Of a DNA stretch of 37,543 nt, positions 23,341 to 32,102 are shown one piece after another. Where the stretch lies: the NCBI GenBank assembly GCA_027624955.1, contig JAQBTG010000039.1:1-37543 (forward strand), read 5' to 3'. The notes below the pieces were generated by a model, which worked only from the letters and a program-made list of their open reading frames with translations, searched no databases and was not told the DNA's origin. Numbering within the stretch: position 1 is the first letter of the stretch; each line of letters starts with the position of its first letter. Both the position numbers and the translations under genes were made by a program. Source of the stretch: Pseudomonadota bacterium (lineage in GTDB: Bacteria; Pseudomonadota; Alphaproteobacteria; UBA828).

Positions 23341-25488
23341 CTAACTCCGCGCCCGATCGACACTGCTGACGCTGGGAATGGCGCGCAAGGCCGCAATGAT
23401 ATCGGTCAAATGGCGCGAGTCCTGCACCTCGACATCAACGAGAAAATCGAAAAATTCCGCCGAGCGGCTGGTGATCTTGAGATTGTTGATATTGCCTTTG
23501 TTCTTGGCGATCGACATGGACAATTCGCCGAGCGAACCGGCCTCATTCGCCACCACAAGGGTCAATCGGCCGACATGGGTGCTATTTTCGGCTTCCTCTT
23601 TGTCCCAGGACAGATCCAGCCATCTCTCCGGTGTATCGCCGAAGCTGACCAGCGTATCGCAATCGATGGTATGGACGGTGACGCCGATGCCGGTGGTGAC
23701 AATGCCGACAATGCGGTCCCCCGGCAGCGGACTGCAACATTCCGCGAGATGCACCGCCACACCAGGCACCAACCCACGGATAGGAATCGCCGCGTCGCCG
23801 GCCTTGGTCGATCCCGACCGGCCGCGCACCAAAGACAGGGCGCGCGACGCAACGCCAGGGCGCCGGCGCGTTGGGAAGCAGGCGTCGCGAAAATCCCGGC
23901 CAGTCAAAAGACCCTGGCCGAGGGCGATAAACAGCTCCGATTCGGTTTTTAGCTTGAGCCTGGGTAGGGCCCGATCGATCACCGCCTGGGCATATGTTTC
24001 ACCAATCTCGCGAAAGGCCTTTTCAGCAATCGCCCGGCCCAGAGATTCATATTCTTTGCGCTGCTTGGAACGGATGAAGCGCCTAACGCTGGCCCGCGCC
24101 TTGCCGGTCACCAGAAACCCTTCCCAAGTGGGCGACGGTGCGGGCACGGTGGAGCGGACGATTTCGACTTGATCGCCATTGGAAAGCCGCGTTCTCAGCG
24201 GCACCATGCGGCCATTTATCTTGGCGCCAACACAGGTATCGCCGACTTGGGAATGCACCGCGTAGGCGAAATCTACCGGCGTCGCGCCGCGCGGCAAATT
24301 GATGAGATCGCCATGCGGCGTAAAACAAAACACCTGATCACGGAACATTTCCAATTTGGTGTGCTCGAGGAATTCCTCCGGACCCGACGCATTGTCGAGG
24401 ATGTCCAATAGCTCACGCAGCCAGCGATATTGCTTGCCGTCACTGCCGGTATCGGCCTGCTTGAAGGCCCAATGGGCGGCGACGCCAAGTTCCGCTTCCT
24501 CGTGCATCTCACGGGTGCGAATTTGTATTTCGATGCGTTGGCGTTCCGGACCCATCACGCTGGTGTGCAGGGAACGATAGCCGTTCGGCTTTGGCGTGCT
24601 GATGTAATCCTTGAATCTTCCGGGCACCATGGGATAGGCGCCATGCACAAAGCCGAGGGCGCAGTAGCAATCCGCATCACTGTCAACAATGATGCGGAAG
24701 GCAACGATGTCGGAGAGCTGCTCGAAGGCTATATTCTTGACCTCCATTTTGCGCCAGATCGAATAAAGGCGCTTTTCGCGCCCTTCGACGACGGCGCGGA
24801 AGCGGTGCCCAGCCAACATCTCGCGCAGGGCGTCGAGAATGCGCGGCACGATATCGCCGGCTTCTTCGCGCAGAAAATCAAGGCGAGCCTTTACTGAGTT
24901 GCGGGCATCCATGTTGATCTCGGCAAACGCCAGATCTTCCAGCTCCTCGGTGATGGTCTGCAAACCGATGCGCTCGGCAAGCGGCGCATAAATTTCCATC
25001 GTTTCATTGGCGATGCGCCGGCGCTTGTCTTGGTTTTCGATGAAACCGAGCGTGCGCATATTGTGCAAGCGGTCGGCGAGTTTGACCAAAAGCACGCGGA
25101 TATCCTTTGACATCGCGAGAACAAATTTGCGGAAATTCTCAGCGTGCTTAGTTTGATCCGATTGCAGTTCCAACTGGCTGAGTTTGGTCACACCATCGAC
25201 GAGCCGAGCGACGGGCGAGCCAAATTGACGCTCAATCTCGTCGAGAGACGCCAGCGTGTCCTCCACGGTATCGTGCAGCAGCGCGGTGACGATGGTATCG
25301 CAATCGAGCTTGAGCTCGGTCAGGATGCCCGCCACTTCAAGGGGATGGGAAAAATAGGGATCGCCGCTGGCACGCTTTTGCGCGCCGTGGGCTTTTAGGG
25401 AAAAAACATAGGCGCGGTTCAACGCGCCTTCATCCGCCGTCGGATCGTACGCCTTAACGCGTTCGACAAGTTCGTATTGACGAATCAC
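23341..25488 (-). CDS. Bifunctional (p)ppGpp synthetase/hydrolase (Rel/SpoT)
   Basis: The 715-residue stringent-response enzyme both makes and degrades (p)ppGpp. The HD hydrolase domain is intact: SHPLEV (His48) and LLHDTVEDT (His72-Asp73). The synthetase domain has the RFKD motif starting at about Arg291, typical of bifunctional Rel rather than EFDD-type RelA, and YRSLHTSV. A TGS domain (VFCFTPHGDLINLP) and a C-terminal ACT domain (LTLVVANEAGSLGELS) follow. The GTG start has no strong ribosome-binding site. It follows rpoZ on the same strand, the usual linkage. Confidence 0.97.
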   Translation of the reverse strand: MIRQYELVERVKAYDPTADEGALNRAYVFSLKAHGAQKRASGDPYFSHPLEVAGILTELKLDCDTIVTALLHDTVEDTLASLDEIERQFGSPVARLVDGVTKLSQLELQSDQTKHAENFRKFVLAMSKDIRVLLVKLADRLHNMRTLGFIENQDKRRRIANETMEIYAPLAERIGLQTITEELEDLAFAEINMDARNSVKARLDFLREEAGDIVPRILDALREMLAGHRFRAVVEGREKRLYSIWRKMEVKNIAFEQLSDIVAFRIIVDSDADCYCALGFVHGAYPMVPGRFKDYISTPKPNGYRSLHTSVMGPERQRIEIQIRTREMHEEAELGVAAHWAFKQADTGSDGKQYRWLRELLDILDNASGPEEFLEHTKLEMFRDQVFCFTPHGDLINLPRGATPVDFAYAVHSQVGDTCVGAKINGRMVPLRTRLSNGDQVEIVRSTVPAPSPTWEGFLVTGKARASVRRFIRSKQRKEYESLGRAIAEKAFREIGETYAQAVIDRALPRLKLKTESELFIALGQGLLTGRDFRDACFPTRRRPGVASRALSLVRGRSGSTKAGDAAIPIRGLVPGVAVHLAECCSPLPGDRIVGIVTTGIGVTVHTIDCDTLVSFGDTPERWLDLSWDKEEAENSTHVGRLTLVVANEAGSLGELSMSIAKNKGNINNLKITSRSAEFFDFLVDVEVQDSRHLTDIIAALRAIPSVSSVDRARS

Positions 25489-25599
25489 TGCATGTCATGC
25501 GCTCGGCCTGTCCGCGATATTCCGGGGCCGGAATTATTATTTTATTGGCGTCGCGCCCACAGAATTAAACTGTGGAACTAAATCGTGGACAATTCGCGC

Positions 25600-26040
25600 T
25601 CAGGCCTCCTCGTCGGTACTGGTGGATTTGGGCTCGCTGTCGGCATCTTCAACGCTTTTATCGTCATCGTCGAGTTTCGGCGCGAATACCGCGTCAGCGC
25701 CGACGGCTGCGGCCTCTTCTTCATCGCTTTCCGGAACCCTTGAGGTTGTCACGCCGGCCCAGGCTTGCTCAGCCGACAACACCGCCAGATTTTCCTCCTC
25801 TGGCTCGTCCAATTCTTGGTCGATATCGGCGCCATGCTCCACTTCGTATTTCAGCGCATCGAGGTCAATGGTCTCTTCGGCAATTTCGCGCAGCGCCACG
25901 ACCGGATTCTTGTCGTTGTCGCGCTCAACCGTCAACGGTGCACCGGAATGAATATTCCGTGCCCGCCGGGAAGCGAGCAAAACCAGCTCAAAGCGGTTTG
26001 GGATCTTATCGACACAATCTTCAACGGTTACACGCGCCAT
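25600..26040 (-). CDS. rpoZ: RNA polymerase omega subunit
   Basis: The 146-residue protein begins [20 protein letters not shown], the standard omega N-terminus, with ASRRARNI and the [18 protein letters not shown] segment that packs on beta-prime. The last 70 residues or so form an acidic Asp/Glu-rich tail, as in several alphaproteobacterial omegas. The ATG at 26040 has GGAG about 11 bp upstream; the open frame extends further but without homology. Linkage to rel suits omega's known part in ppGpp binding. Confidence 0.96.
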   Translation of the reverse strand: MARVTVEDCVDKIPNRFELVLLASRRARNIHSGAPLTVERDNDKNPVVALREIAEETIDLDALKYEVEHGADIDQELDEPEEENLAVLSAEQAWAGVTTSRVPESDEEEAAAVGADAVFAPKLDDDDKSVEDADSEPKSTSTDEEA

Positions 26041-26157
26041 GCTGCGGGCACTCCATAATAAAACAAACAAATGCGGATCAAAAGGCCGCGAAACCTACCC
26101 GTTTGCCACCTCTCACGCAAGTTAATATGGGTGTTTTTGGCGGAAATCAAAGGCCTC

Positions 26158-26670
26158 TTAGGATTCCAGGAGGTCTATTTTCTGGCCCGCAGGCAAGGTG
26201 GCGATGAGATCATCAATATGCCGGCCGTCTTTGGGATGGCGCCACTCGGGTGCGATTTCCACAAGCGGCAGTAGCACAAAGGCGCGTTGGCTCAGCCGCG
26301 GGTGCGGCAACCGCAGCGCTGGGCCGTTTTCGTCGGCGGCCCGATCAAATATCTGGCCGTTGAAATCGATCAGATCGAGGTCCATCACACGTGCCGCATT
26401 CGGCTCACCGCGGCGACGCCCGAAGTCAAATTCAATGTCGAGCAGGACCGCCATCAAGGCGGTGGACGAAAGCCCGCTTTCTACCCGCGCGACGCCGTTT
26501 ACAAACATTGGCTGATCGGCCGACGGATAGGGCGCACTGCGATACCAGTTGGAACACTGGATCACGGCGACGCCGAGTTCGTCCAGGCGGCGCAACGCCG
26601 CTTCCAGCGCCAGCCGCGGCGTGCCATATCGCTCGGTTGCAAGATTGGCTCCCAAAGCGATAAATATCAT
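26158..26670 (-). CDS. folK: HPPK, 6-hydroxymethyl-7,8-dihydropterin pyrophosphokinase
   Basis: HPPK transfers pyrophosphate from ATP to the pterin in folate synthesis. The family start MIFIALGANL, the YRSAPYPSADQPMFVNGV segment, the RVMDLDLIDFNG metal-binding aspartates and LPHPRLSQRAFVLLPL are all present in about 170 residues. The ATG at 26670 matches the normal family start. An in-frame ATG at 26733 would add 21 residues with unlike composition; neither has a clear ribosome-binding site. It lies upstream of rpoZ and is divergent from the NYN-domain gene. Confidence 0.94.
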   Translation of the reverse strand: MIFIALGANLATERYGTPRLALEAALRRLDELGVAVIQCSNWYRSAPYPSADQPMFVNGVARVESGLSSTALMAVLLDIEFDFGRRRGEPNAARVMDLDLIDFNGQIFDRAADENGPALRLPHPRLSQRAFVLLPLVEIAPEWRHPKDGRHIDDLIATLPAGQKIDLLES

Positions 26671-26841
26671 CTCAGCCCAGCCGAAACGCCGGGGACTTGC
26701 CGCAGATGGCGACACGACATTAATATTAGCCATAACGTGACTTTTATTCGCACCAAATTGATTTAGCCCACCTCGATTAACTCTGCCGTTCGGGAATAAC
26801 TCGCGAAATTTGCTGGCATATTTAGAAAATGGATTTTTTTC

Positions 26842-27528
26842 ATGTTTAATTTTTATTCTGACGAACGTATCGGACTATTCATAGACGGTTCCAACCTTTA
26901 CGCGGCCGCCCGATCGCTTGCTTTCGACATCGATTACAAACGCCTGCTCAGCGTTTTCGCAAAGAAAGGGCGGCTCATTCGCGCCTTTTACTATACGGCG
27001 CTGTTAGAGGATCAGGAATATTCGCCGATTCGCCCGCTCGTCGATTGGCTGGATTATAACGGCTACACCATGGTGACCAAACCGGCCAAGGAATTCACCG
27101 ATTCAACCGGGCGGCGCAAGATCAAGGGCAATATGGACATTGAACTGGCCGTCGACATGATCGAAATGGCGCCGGTTCTGGATCATATCGTGCTGTTTTC
27201 CGGAGATGGAGATTTCCGCCGCCTGGTTGAGGCGGTGCAGTATAAGGGCTTGCGCGTCACGGTCGTCAGTACGGTGCGCTCGCAGCCGCCGATGGTGGCC
27301 GACGAGTTGCGCCGCCAAGCCGATTATTTTGTTGAACTGAAAGACCTTCAGGCAGAGATCGGCCGCGCGCCGCAGGGGCGCGAAGAAGACCAGCGAGAAG
27401 GCCCAAACGCGGCGCAGATTCACCAAAGCCTTGCCGACGAAGACGGCGACGGCGATGAATTTCCGGGCGAATCCTTTGAAGAAGAAGACGACGGCGGCGA
27501 CGGCGACGACCAAGTTGACGCGAAATAG
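26842..27528 (+). CDS. NYN-domain (LabA-like/DUF88) putative ribonuclease
   Basis: The 228-residue protein has a PIN-like NYN fold with the acidic cluster expected for a metal-dependent nuclease: Asp15 (LFIDGSN), Asp99 and Asp105 (GNMDIELAVDM), and Asp122 and Asp124 (FSGDGDF). The family is thought to process RNA. The last 50 residues are strongly acidic (runs of Glu/Asp), unlike the core. The uracil-DNA glycosylase gene starts 1 bp after its stop, so the two form an operon. Confidence 0.88.
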   Translation: MFNFYSDERIGLFIDGSNLYAAARSLAFDIDYKRLLSVFAKKGRLIRAFYYTALLEDQEYSPIRPLVDWLDYNGYTMVTKPAKEFTDSTGRRKIKGNMDIELAVDMIEMAPVLDHIVLFSGDGDFRRLVEAVQYKGLRVTVVSTVRSQPPMVADELRRQADYFVELKDLQAEIGRAPQGREEDQREGPNAAQIHQSLADEDGDGDEFPGESFEEEDDGGDGDDQVDAK

Positions 27529-27529
27529 T

Positions 27530-28231
27530 ATGGCGACCCCACGGGATAATATGGCGACGCCACACGGGCCGCAGGCGCCACAGGCACCGCAGCGGAACTG
27601 CCAAAAATGCCCGCGCCTCGTTGCCTATCGCGAGGCCAGCCGCGCCGCGCATCCCGACTGGCATAACGCCCCGGTGGCGAGCGCTGGGCCGCTCACCGCC
27701 CGGCTACTGATCGCCGGATTGGCGCCCGGCATCAGAGGCGCCAACCGCACGGGGCGGCCGTTCACCGGTGACTTTGCCGGCGATCTTCTCTATGCGACCT
27801 TGATCAAGTTCGGCTTTGCAAAAGGTGTCTACGCCCGCACCGCGGATGATGGCGTCAGCTTTGAAGATTGCCGCATTACCAACGCCGTACGCTGCGTGCC
27901 GCCGCAAAACAAACCGACCGCCGCCGAGATCGCCGCCTGCCGGCCGTTCCTGGAAAGTGAAATCGGCGCGATGCCGAATTTGCGGGTCATTCTTGCGCTC
28001 GGCGGGATCGCGCACCAAACTGTGCTGCGCAATCTCGGGCACAAGGTGAGCGCCTATAAGTTTGGCCATCGCGCGTGCCATGAATTATCCGCCAGCCTCA
28101 CGATGATCGACAGCTATCACTGCTCGCGGCTCAACACCAATACGGGACGCTTGACCGAGGCCATGTTCCACGACGTGTTCGACGATATCCGTCGGCTGGT
28201 GGCGGCACCGCGCGCCGGCGGCCGAAATTAG
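27530..28231 (+). CDS. Family 5 uracil-DNA glycosylase (UdgB-type)
   Basis: The 233-residue protein removes uracil and other deaminated bases from DNA. Motif 1 is GLAPGIRGANRTGRPFTGD (63-81) and the late loop is SYHCSRLNTNTGRLT. Four cysteines that can bind the family's 4Fe-4S cluster are at 24, 27, 122 and 137 (CQKCPRL, RCVPP, ACRPF). The ATG at 27530 begins 1 bp after the NYN gene stop; an ATG at 27551 is possible and loses only a Pro/Ala-rich lead. Confidence 0.92.
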   Translation: MATPRDNMATPHGPQAPQAPQRNCQKCPRLVAYREASRAAHPDWHNAPVASAGPLTARLLIAGLAPGIRGANRTGRPFTGDFAGDLLYATLIKFGFAKGVYARTADDGVSFEDCRITNAVRCVPPQNKPTAAEIAACRPFLESEIGAMPNLRVILALGGIAHQTVLRNLGHKVSAYKFGHRACHELSASLTMIDSYHCSRLNTNTGRLTEAMFHDVFDDIRRLVAAPRAGGRN

Positions 28232-28243
28232 GGCATTTCACGT

Positions 28244-28318
28244 TCACCTGCGTTCACGCAAAACGCTCTATCTCCTTTTAATTTAAGCAAATGCGTCGTC
28301 GCAGGTGATTCCACCTGC
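28244..28318. repeat. Intergenic inverted-repeat element between convergent genes
   Basis: TCACCTGCG (28244-28252) is repeated inverted as CGCAGGTGA (28300-28308), and GCAGGTG-ATTC-CACCTGC (28301-28318) forms a perfect 7-bp hairpin. It fills most of the 99-bp gap between udgB and smpB. It could end transcription from both sides, though it has no T run, or be a dispersed intergenic palindrome; the surrounding text looks like short repeats I associate with rhizobial intergenic regions. Confidence 0.5.
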
Positions 28319-28330
28319 TCAGGACTTGCT

Positions 28331-28807
28331 CTAGTTATTGGCGCGCAGCAGGCGTTGCTTGTCGCGATTCCAATCGCGCTCTTTATCCGACGCGCGTTTG
28401 TCATGTTTGCGCTTACCGCTCGCCATGGCGATTTCGACCTTGGCCCGTCCGCGCTCGTTGAAATAGAGGGTGAGCGGCACCAAAGTCATACCACCGCCGC
28501 GCTTCAAGCTGCCGCTGAGCTTCTCGATCTCGCGTTTTCTAAGTAGCAGTTTGCGGGCGCGGGTGGGCTCATGATTGTAGCGCCCGCCAGCGGCATATTC
28601 GGGGATATGCGCATTAACTAGAAAAATCTCGCCGCTGCGTTCGATTGCGTAGGATTCGCCCATGCTGGCGCGGCCCAGGCGCAGGGACTTAACTTCGGTT
28701 CCGGTCAGCATAATTCCCGCCTCGAACTTCTCGGCGATATGATAATTGTGCCGTGCTTTGCGGTTTTGGGCGACAATATCGCGGCCATCGCTCTTCTGTG
28801 TGGCCAT
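28331..28807 (-). CDS. smpB: SsrA-binding protein SmpB
   Basis: The 158-residue protein binds tmRNA and brings it to stalled ribosomes. Diagnostic segments are [41 protein letters not shown] and the basic tail [18 protein letters not shown], which threads into the mRNA channel. It starts 12 bp after the dapA stop with no visible ribosome-binding site; a palindrome spans that junction. The dapA-smpB order is common in alphaproteobacteria. Confidence 0.97.
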   Translation of the reverse strand: MATQKSDGRDIVAQNRKARHNYHIAEKFEAGIMLTGTEVKSLRLGRASMGESYAIERSGEIFLVNAHIPEYAAGGRYNHEPTRARKLLLRKREIEKLSGSLKRGGGMTLVPLTLYFNERGRAKVEIAMASGKRKHDKRASDKERDWNRDKQRLLRANN

Positions 28808-28813
28808 GTCAAA

Positions 28814-28829
28814 GGCGGCTTAAGCCGCC
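28814..28829. terminator. Perfect palindrome over the dapA stop codon
   Basis: GGCGGCTTAAGCCGCC is a perfect 16-bp palindrome that contains the dapA TAA stop. On the transcribed strand it is followed by TTT and then the smpB start 7 bp downstream. It could act as a weak attenuator between dapA and smpB or block the smpB initiation region. Confidence 0.4.
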
Positions 28830-29707
28830 GCATCCTTCAGCAGGCCAAGTGCGCGCAAGGTTGCTTCGATCCGTTCTTTGCTAGCGCTTGACGGCGGGCA
28901 CATGGGTAGCCGCATTTCGGCGCGGCACTTACCGAGCAGATAAGCCGCATATTTTACTGGTATCGGGCTTGATTCGCAGAACAGCACATCGTGCAGCGGC
29001 ATGAGGCGGGTGTGCAGCTCAAGCGCCTTGGCCGCGTCGCCGGATTTCCACGCGGCATAGAATTCGGCGCAGGCGCGCGGCGCGACGTTTGACGTGACCG
29101 ATATGCATCCGTGCCCACCCTGGGCAAAGAAGCCTATCGCCGTGCCGTCCTCGCCTGACATTTGGTTGAAGCCGCCTGGAATCGCCAGGCGCGTCAAGGT
29201 CGGGCGGGTAAGATCGGCGGTGGCATCCTTCACGCCGACGATATTCGGCAATGCCGCCAGGCGCGCCATGGTCTCGACGCTCATATTCACGACGCTGCGC
29301 CCGGGGATATTGTATATATATAGCGGGATCGCCACCGCATCCTGGATCGCTTTGAAATGCTGATACATGCCTTCTTGGGTCGGCTTATTGTAGTAGGGCA
29401 TGACCAGAAGCGCGGCGTCGGCGCCGGCTTGCTTGGCGTGACGCGTCAACTCAATGGCTTCGGCAGTGCTGTTGGAACCGGACCCGGCGAGGACCGGCAC
29501 CCGCCCCTTCGCCACACCGATGCAAATCTCGGTAATCCGCTTATGTTCGTCATGGCTGAGCGTGGGCGATTCGCCGGTCGTGCCGCACGGCACCAATCCG
29601 GACACGCCCTCGGCAATTTGCCACTCGACCAAGGCGCGGAACGCGTCTTCATCGACCGCGCCGTCGCGCATCGGCGTAATCAGGGCCGTGCAATAGCCTT
29701 CTAACAT
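28820..29707 (-). CDS. dapA: 4-hydroxy-tetrahydrodipicolinate synthase
   Basis: The 295-residue aldolase condenses pyruvate with aspartate semialdehyde, the first committed step of lysine and diaminopimelate synthesis. The Schiff-base lysine is Lys160 (VGVKDAT), the proton-relay residues are Thr43, Thr44 (GTTGESP) and Tyr132 (YNIPGR). The start is ATG at 29707 with a GGAGAG site upstream, both of which are part of a tandem duplication. It precedes smpB on the same strand. Confidence 0.97.
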   Translation of the reverse strand: MLEGYCTALITPMRDGAVDEDAFRALVEWQIAEGVSGLVPCGTTGESPTLSHDEHKRITEICIGVAKGRVPVLAGSGSNSTAEAIELTRHAKQAGADAALLVMPYYNKPTQEGMYQHFKAIQDAVAIPLYIYNIPGRSVVNMSVETMARLAALPNIVGVKDATADLTRPTLTRLAIPGGFNQMSGEDGTAIGFFAQGGHGCISVTSNVAPRACAEFYAAWKSGDAAKALELHTRLMPLHDVLFCESSPIPVKYAAYLLGKCRAEMRLPMCPPSSASKERIEATLRALGLLKDAAA

Positions 29708-29730
29708 GGTGCTCTCCGCACTCGTAACAT
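29701..29730 (-). CDS. Putative 9-codon upstream minicistron overlapping dapA start
   Basis: The duplicated dapA start region gives a second ATG at 29730 with its own GGAGAG site. Read from there, the frame is MLRVRRAPC and then TAG at 29701-29703, which overlaps the first codons of dapA. It is one base out of register with dapA, so ribosomes starting there would stop within the dapA start and could reinitiate. There is no direct evidence of translation. Confidence 0.35.
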   Translation of the reverse strand: MLRVRRAPC

Positions 29731-29747
29731 GGCGCTCTCCGCACTCG
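29702..29747. repeat. 23-bp tandem duplication of the dapA start region
   Basis: Two adjacent 23-bp copies (29702-29724 and 29725-29747) differ at one base. Each carries the reverse complement of a GGAGAG ribosome-binding site followed by ATGTTA. The 23-bp period is not a multiple of three, so the extra start is out of frame with dapA. Confidence 0.92.
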
Positions 29748-29766
29748 AATTATTAAGAGTTTTCCG

Positions 29767-29795
29767 AGCATAATTTGCCGTTGACCGGAGGACAA
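29767..29795 (-). promoter_or_regulatory. Putative sigma70 promoter of dapA
   Basis: On the minus strand TTGTCC and TATGCT are 17 bp apart, each matching four of six consensus bases. Transcription would start near 29760, giving a leader of about 50 nt that includes both copies of the duplicated ribosome-binding site. Confidence 0.45.
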
Positions 29796-29889
29796 GGCCG
29801 GCGCCAATCGCCTTGCCGGATTGCAGACGCCCGGCCTAAGATCGCGGCCCGGCGGTTTGAGAAGGATATTCAGTTTTGAAAGGGCGTTC

Positions 29890-31965
29890 GTGCGCATTTT
29901 TCTCCCGCTAATCTTGGCAGCCATAATTTTTTGCGGTGCGGCCATTTCGCAGCGCGCGATTGCGGAGACGCTGTTGCCGCCGCCGGTTTCAGGCATGGAC
30001 GCAAAATTTTACATCACCGCCTTCAAAGAGGCCGGAAGCGGACGGTGGTCGGCCGCCCACCGGATCGCGGCGCGTGCACGCGATCCGCTCGGCGCCAAGG
30101 TACTGCGCTGGATGGACTACGCACGGGCGCATAATCCTGCTTCGTTCGACGAAATTTCCACTTTCATTGCCAACAACCCCGATTGGCCGAGCCAGTCGGG
30201 GCTGGAAGCCAGCGCCGAAACCGCGATGCTGGGCGTCGACGACGACACGCGCATACGCGACTGGTTCCGCTGGCGCGATCCGGTAAGCCGCGACGGGCGT
30301 CTGCGCTTCGCCGATGTATTGATCGCCGATGGCGACGTGGCGCGCGCCGCAATATTCATCCGCGAGGCCTGGGTAGGAAACAATTTCTCCGGCGCGGACC
30401 TCAAGATCATTTTCGGCCGCTACAAGAACTATTTGCGCCAGGAAGATCATGACGCGCGTCTCGACCGGCTGATCTGGGACAATCGCCAGCGCGATGCGCG
30501 GCGTATGTTCCGCTATGTCGACAAGCGCCAGCGGGCCGTGGCGGAGGCGCGGATGGCGCTGCATGCGTTCGCCGGCGGCGTCGATGGCGCCATCGCCCGG
30601 GTGCCAGAGGACCTGCTCGCATCAGCGGGCCTGATGTATGAGCGCCTGCGCTGGCGCCGGCGCAAGGGACGCGATGACGGCGCCGAAGAAATATTGTTCG
30701 CGGCGCCGGAGGAATTGGGCCGGCCGAAACTATGGTGGCGCGAGCGCGCTATCCAGACGCGCCGGGCGCTAAACAGCGGCCGCGTCTCCGATGCCTACCG
30801 CTTGGCCTCTGGGCACGGCCAAATCGAGAGCTCCACTTTTGCCGAGGCGGAATGGCTGGCGGGCTGGATCGCGCTGCGTTTCCTCGGTGACAATACCGCG
30901 GCGTATGAACATTTTACCCGTCTCTATGAGGCGGTGTTCATGCCGATCAGCCGCGCCCGCGCCGCCTATTGGGCGGGCCGTGCCGCCACGGCCATGGGCG
31001 ATCCGGATGGCGCGGCGCTGTGGTACGCCCAAGCGGCGCACTATCCCGGCACCTATTACGGCCAGCTCGCGGCGGCGCGCATCGGCGGCGCCAAGGCGCT
31101 GTTATTTGCCAATGAATCGCGCACCGGCGAGGAGATCGCCAACGCGGTCATCGCCGACAATGAAATGTTCGCCGTTATCCGCCTGCTGAACTTTCTTGGT
31201 CAAGACCGTTTGGCCGGCGTCTTCGTGAGCCACTTGGTGGAAATATCGAAGGGGCCGGCGGACCATGCCCTGATTGCCGGCCTTGCGCATGCACTCGGCC
31301 GCTATGACCTGGCCATCCGCGCGGCCAAACAGGCGACGCGCGACGGTTATATTTCGAACGCGCGGATATTTCCGCTGGTCGATTTACCTTTCGCATACGC
31401 CAACGACGAACTTGAGCACGCACTAGTTCTGGCGCTGACACGCCAGGAAAGTCTGTTCGACCGGGAGATCGCAAGCCCTGCCGGCGCGCGCGGGCTGATG
31501 CAGCTGATGCCGGCAACGGCGAGCCAAGTATCGCGCGGCCTGCGCCTGCCCTACGCCAAAAACAAACTCACCCAGGCTGCCTATAACGTGAAACTGGGCA
31601 GCACCTATTTGGCCAACATGATCGATAAACATGACGGCTCCTACGTTCTGGCCCTGGCCGCCTATAACGCCGGCCCGACCAATGTGCGGCGCTGGCTGCG
31701 CGCCAATGGCGACCCGCGCCAAGATTCCGAAGTAGATTTGGTCGACTGGATCGAGATGATTCCGATTCCCGAAACCAGAAACTACGTGCAGCGTGTTTTG
31801 GAAGGCGTTCAAGCCTATCGCTGGCAGTTGGGGGTCGAGGTTGACGCTGCCAGCATCGAGCGTGATTTGGCGCGAGGTTTCTCAGCGCGGGTTCTGGCCA
31901 GCCGATGCGACCCTGGCGATGCCGATGCGGCGATCGCGGTCGCGGATTTGGCGGCGCACTGTTAG
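29890..31965 (+). CDS. Soluble lytic murein transglycosylase (Slt70-like)
   Basis: About 691 residues. A signal peptide (VRIFLPLILAAIIF... ending AIAE) leads into a long superhelical alpha domain rich in Trp, Arg and Ala, and a C-terminal goose-lysozyme-like SLT domain. The catalytic glutamate is Glu520 in LTRQESLFD, followed by SPAGARGLMQLMPATA and AAYNAGPTNVRRWL. The enzyme cleaves the MurNAc-GlcNAc bond of peptidoglycan in the periplasm with 1,6-anhydro product formation. The GTG at 29890 is chosen because it starts the signal peptide; a TTG at 29821 would add 23 residues. The stop codon lies in a 29-bp tandem duplication. Confidence 0.92.
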   Translation: MRIFLPLILAAIIFCGAAISQRAIAETLLPPPVSGMDAKFYITAFKEAGSGRWSAAHRIAARARDPLGAKVLRWMDYARAHNPASFDEISTFIANNPDWPSQSGLEASAETAMLGVDDDTRIRDWFRWRDPVSRDGRLRFADVLIADGDVARAAIFIREAWVGNNFSGADLKIIFGRYKNYLRQEDHDARLDRLIWDNRQRDARRMFRYVDKRQRAVAEARMALHAFAGGVDGAIARVPEDLLASAGLMYERLRWRRRKGRDDGAEEILFAAPEELGRPKLWWRERAIQTRRALNSGRVSDAYRLASGHGQIESSTFAEAEWLAGWIALRFLGDNTAAYEHFTRLYEAVFMPISRARAAYWAGRAATAMGDPDGAALWYAQAAHYPGTYYGQLAAARIGGAKALLFANESRTGEEIANAVIADNEMFAVIRLLNFLGQDRLAGVFVSHLVEISKGPADHALIAGLAHALGRYDLAIRAAKQATRDGYISNARIFPLVDLPFAYANDELEHALVLALTRQESLFDREIASPAGARGLMQLMPATASQVSRGLRLPYAKNKLTQAAYNVKLGSTYLANMIDKHDGSYVLALAAYNAGPTNVRRWLRANGDPRQDSEVDLVDWIEMIPIPETRNYVQRVLEGVQAYRWQLGVEVDAASIERDLARGFSARVLASRCDPGDADAAIAVADLAAHC

Positions 31966-32008
31966 AAGCGCCGGATTTGGCGGCGCGCTGTTAGAAGCGC
32001 CGGATTTG
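31944..32008. repeat. 29-bp tandem duplication spanning the transglycosylase stop codon
   Basis: Copies at 31944-31972 and 31973-32001 differ at one base, and a third partial copy runs to 32008. The first contains the last codons and TAG of the lytic transglycosylase; the second repeats them downstream. The protein is not altered. Confidence 0.9.
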
Positions 32009-32102
32009 CCCCGGCGAAGCCCGGCCCTTGGCGCTCGCGCGGCAGCGGTGTAGATTGGCAGCTACAGAAAATTGGGGCCGGTTACGAGGCATAGGTAGAG
32101 GT

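Noticed and set aside
23281-23952. Plus-strand frame of 223 codons over the end of rel
   Set aside because: It is antisense to the Rel ACT domain and has no homology I can see.
25572-26207. Plus-strand frame of 211 codons over rpoZ
   Set aside because: It is antisense to the omega gene and rich in Arg and Pro, typical of a shadow frame.
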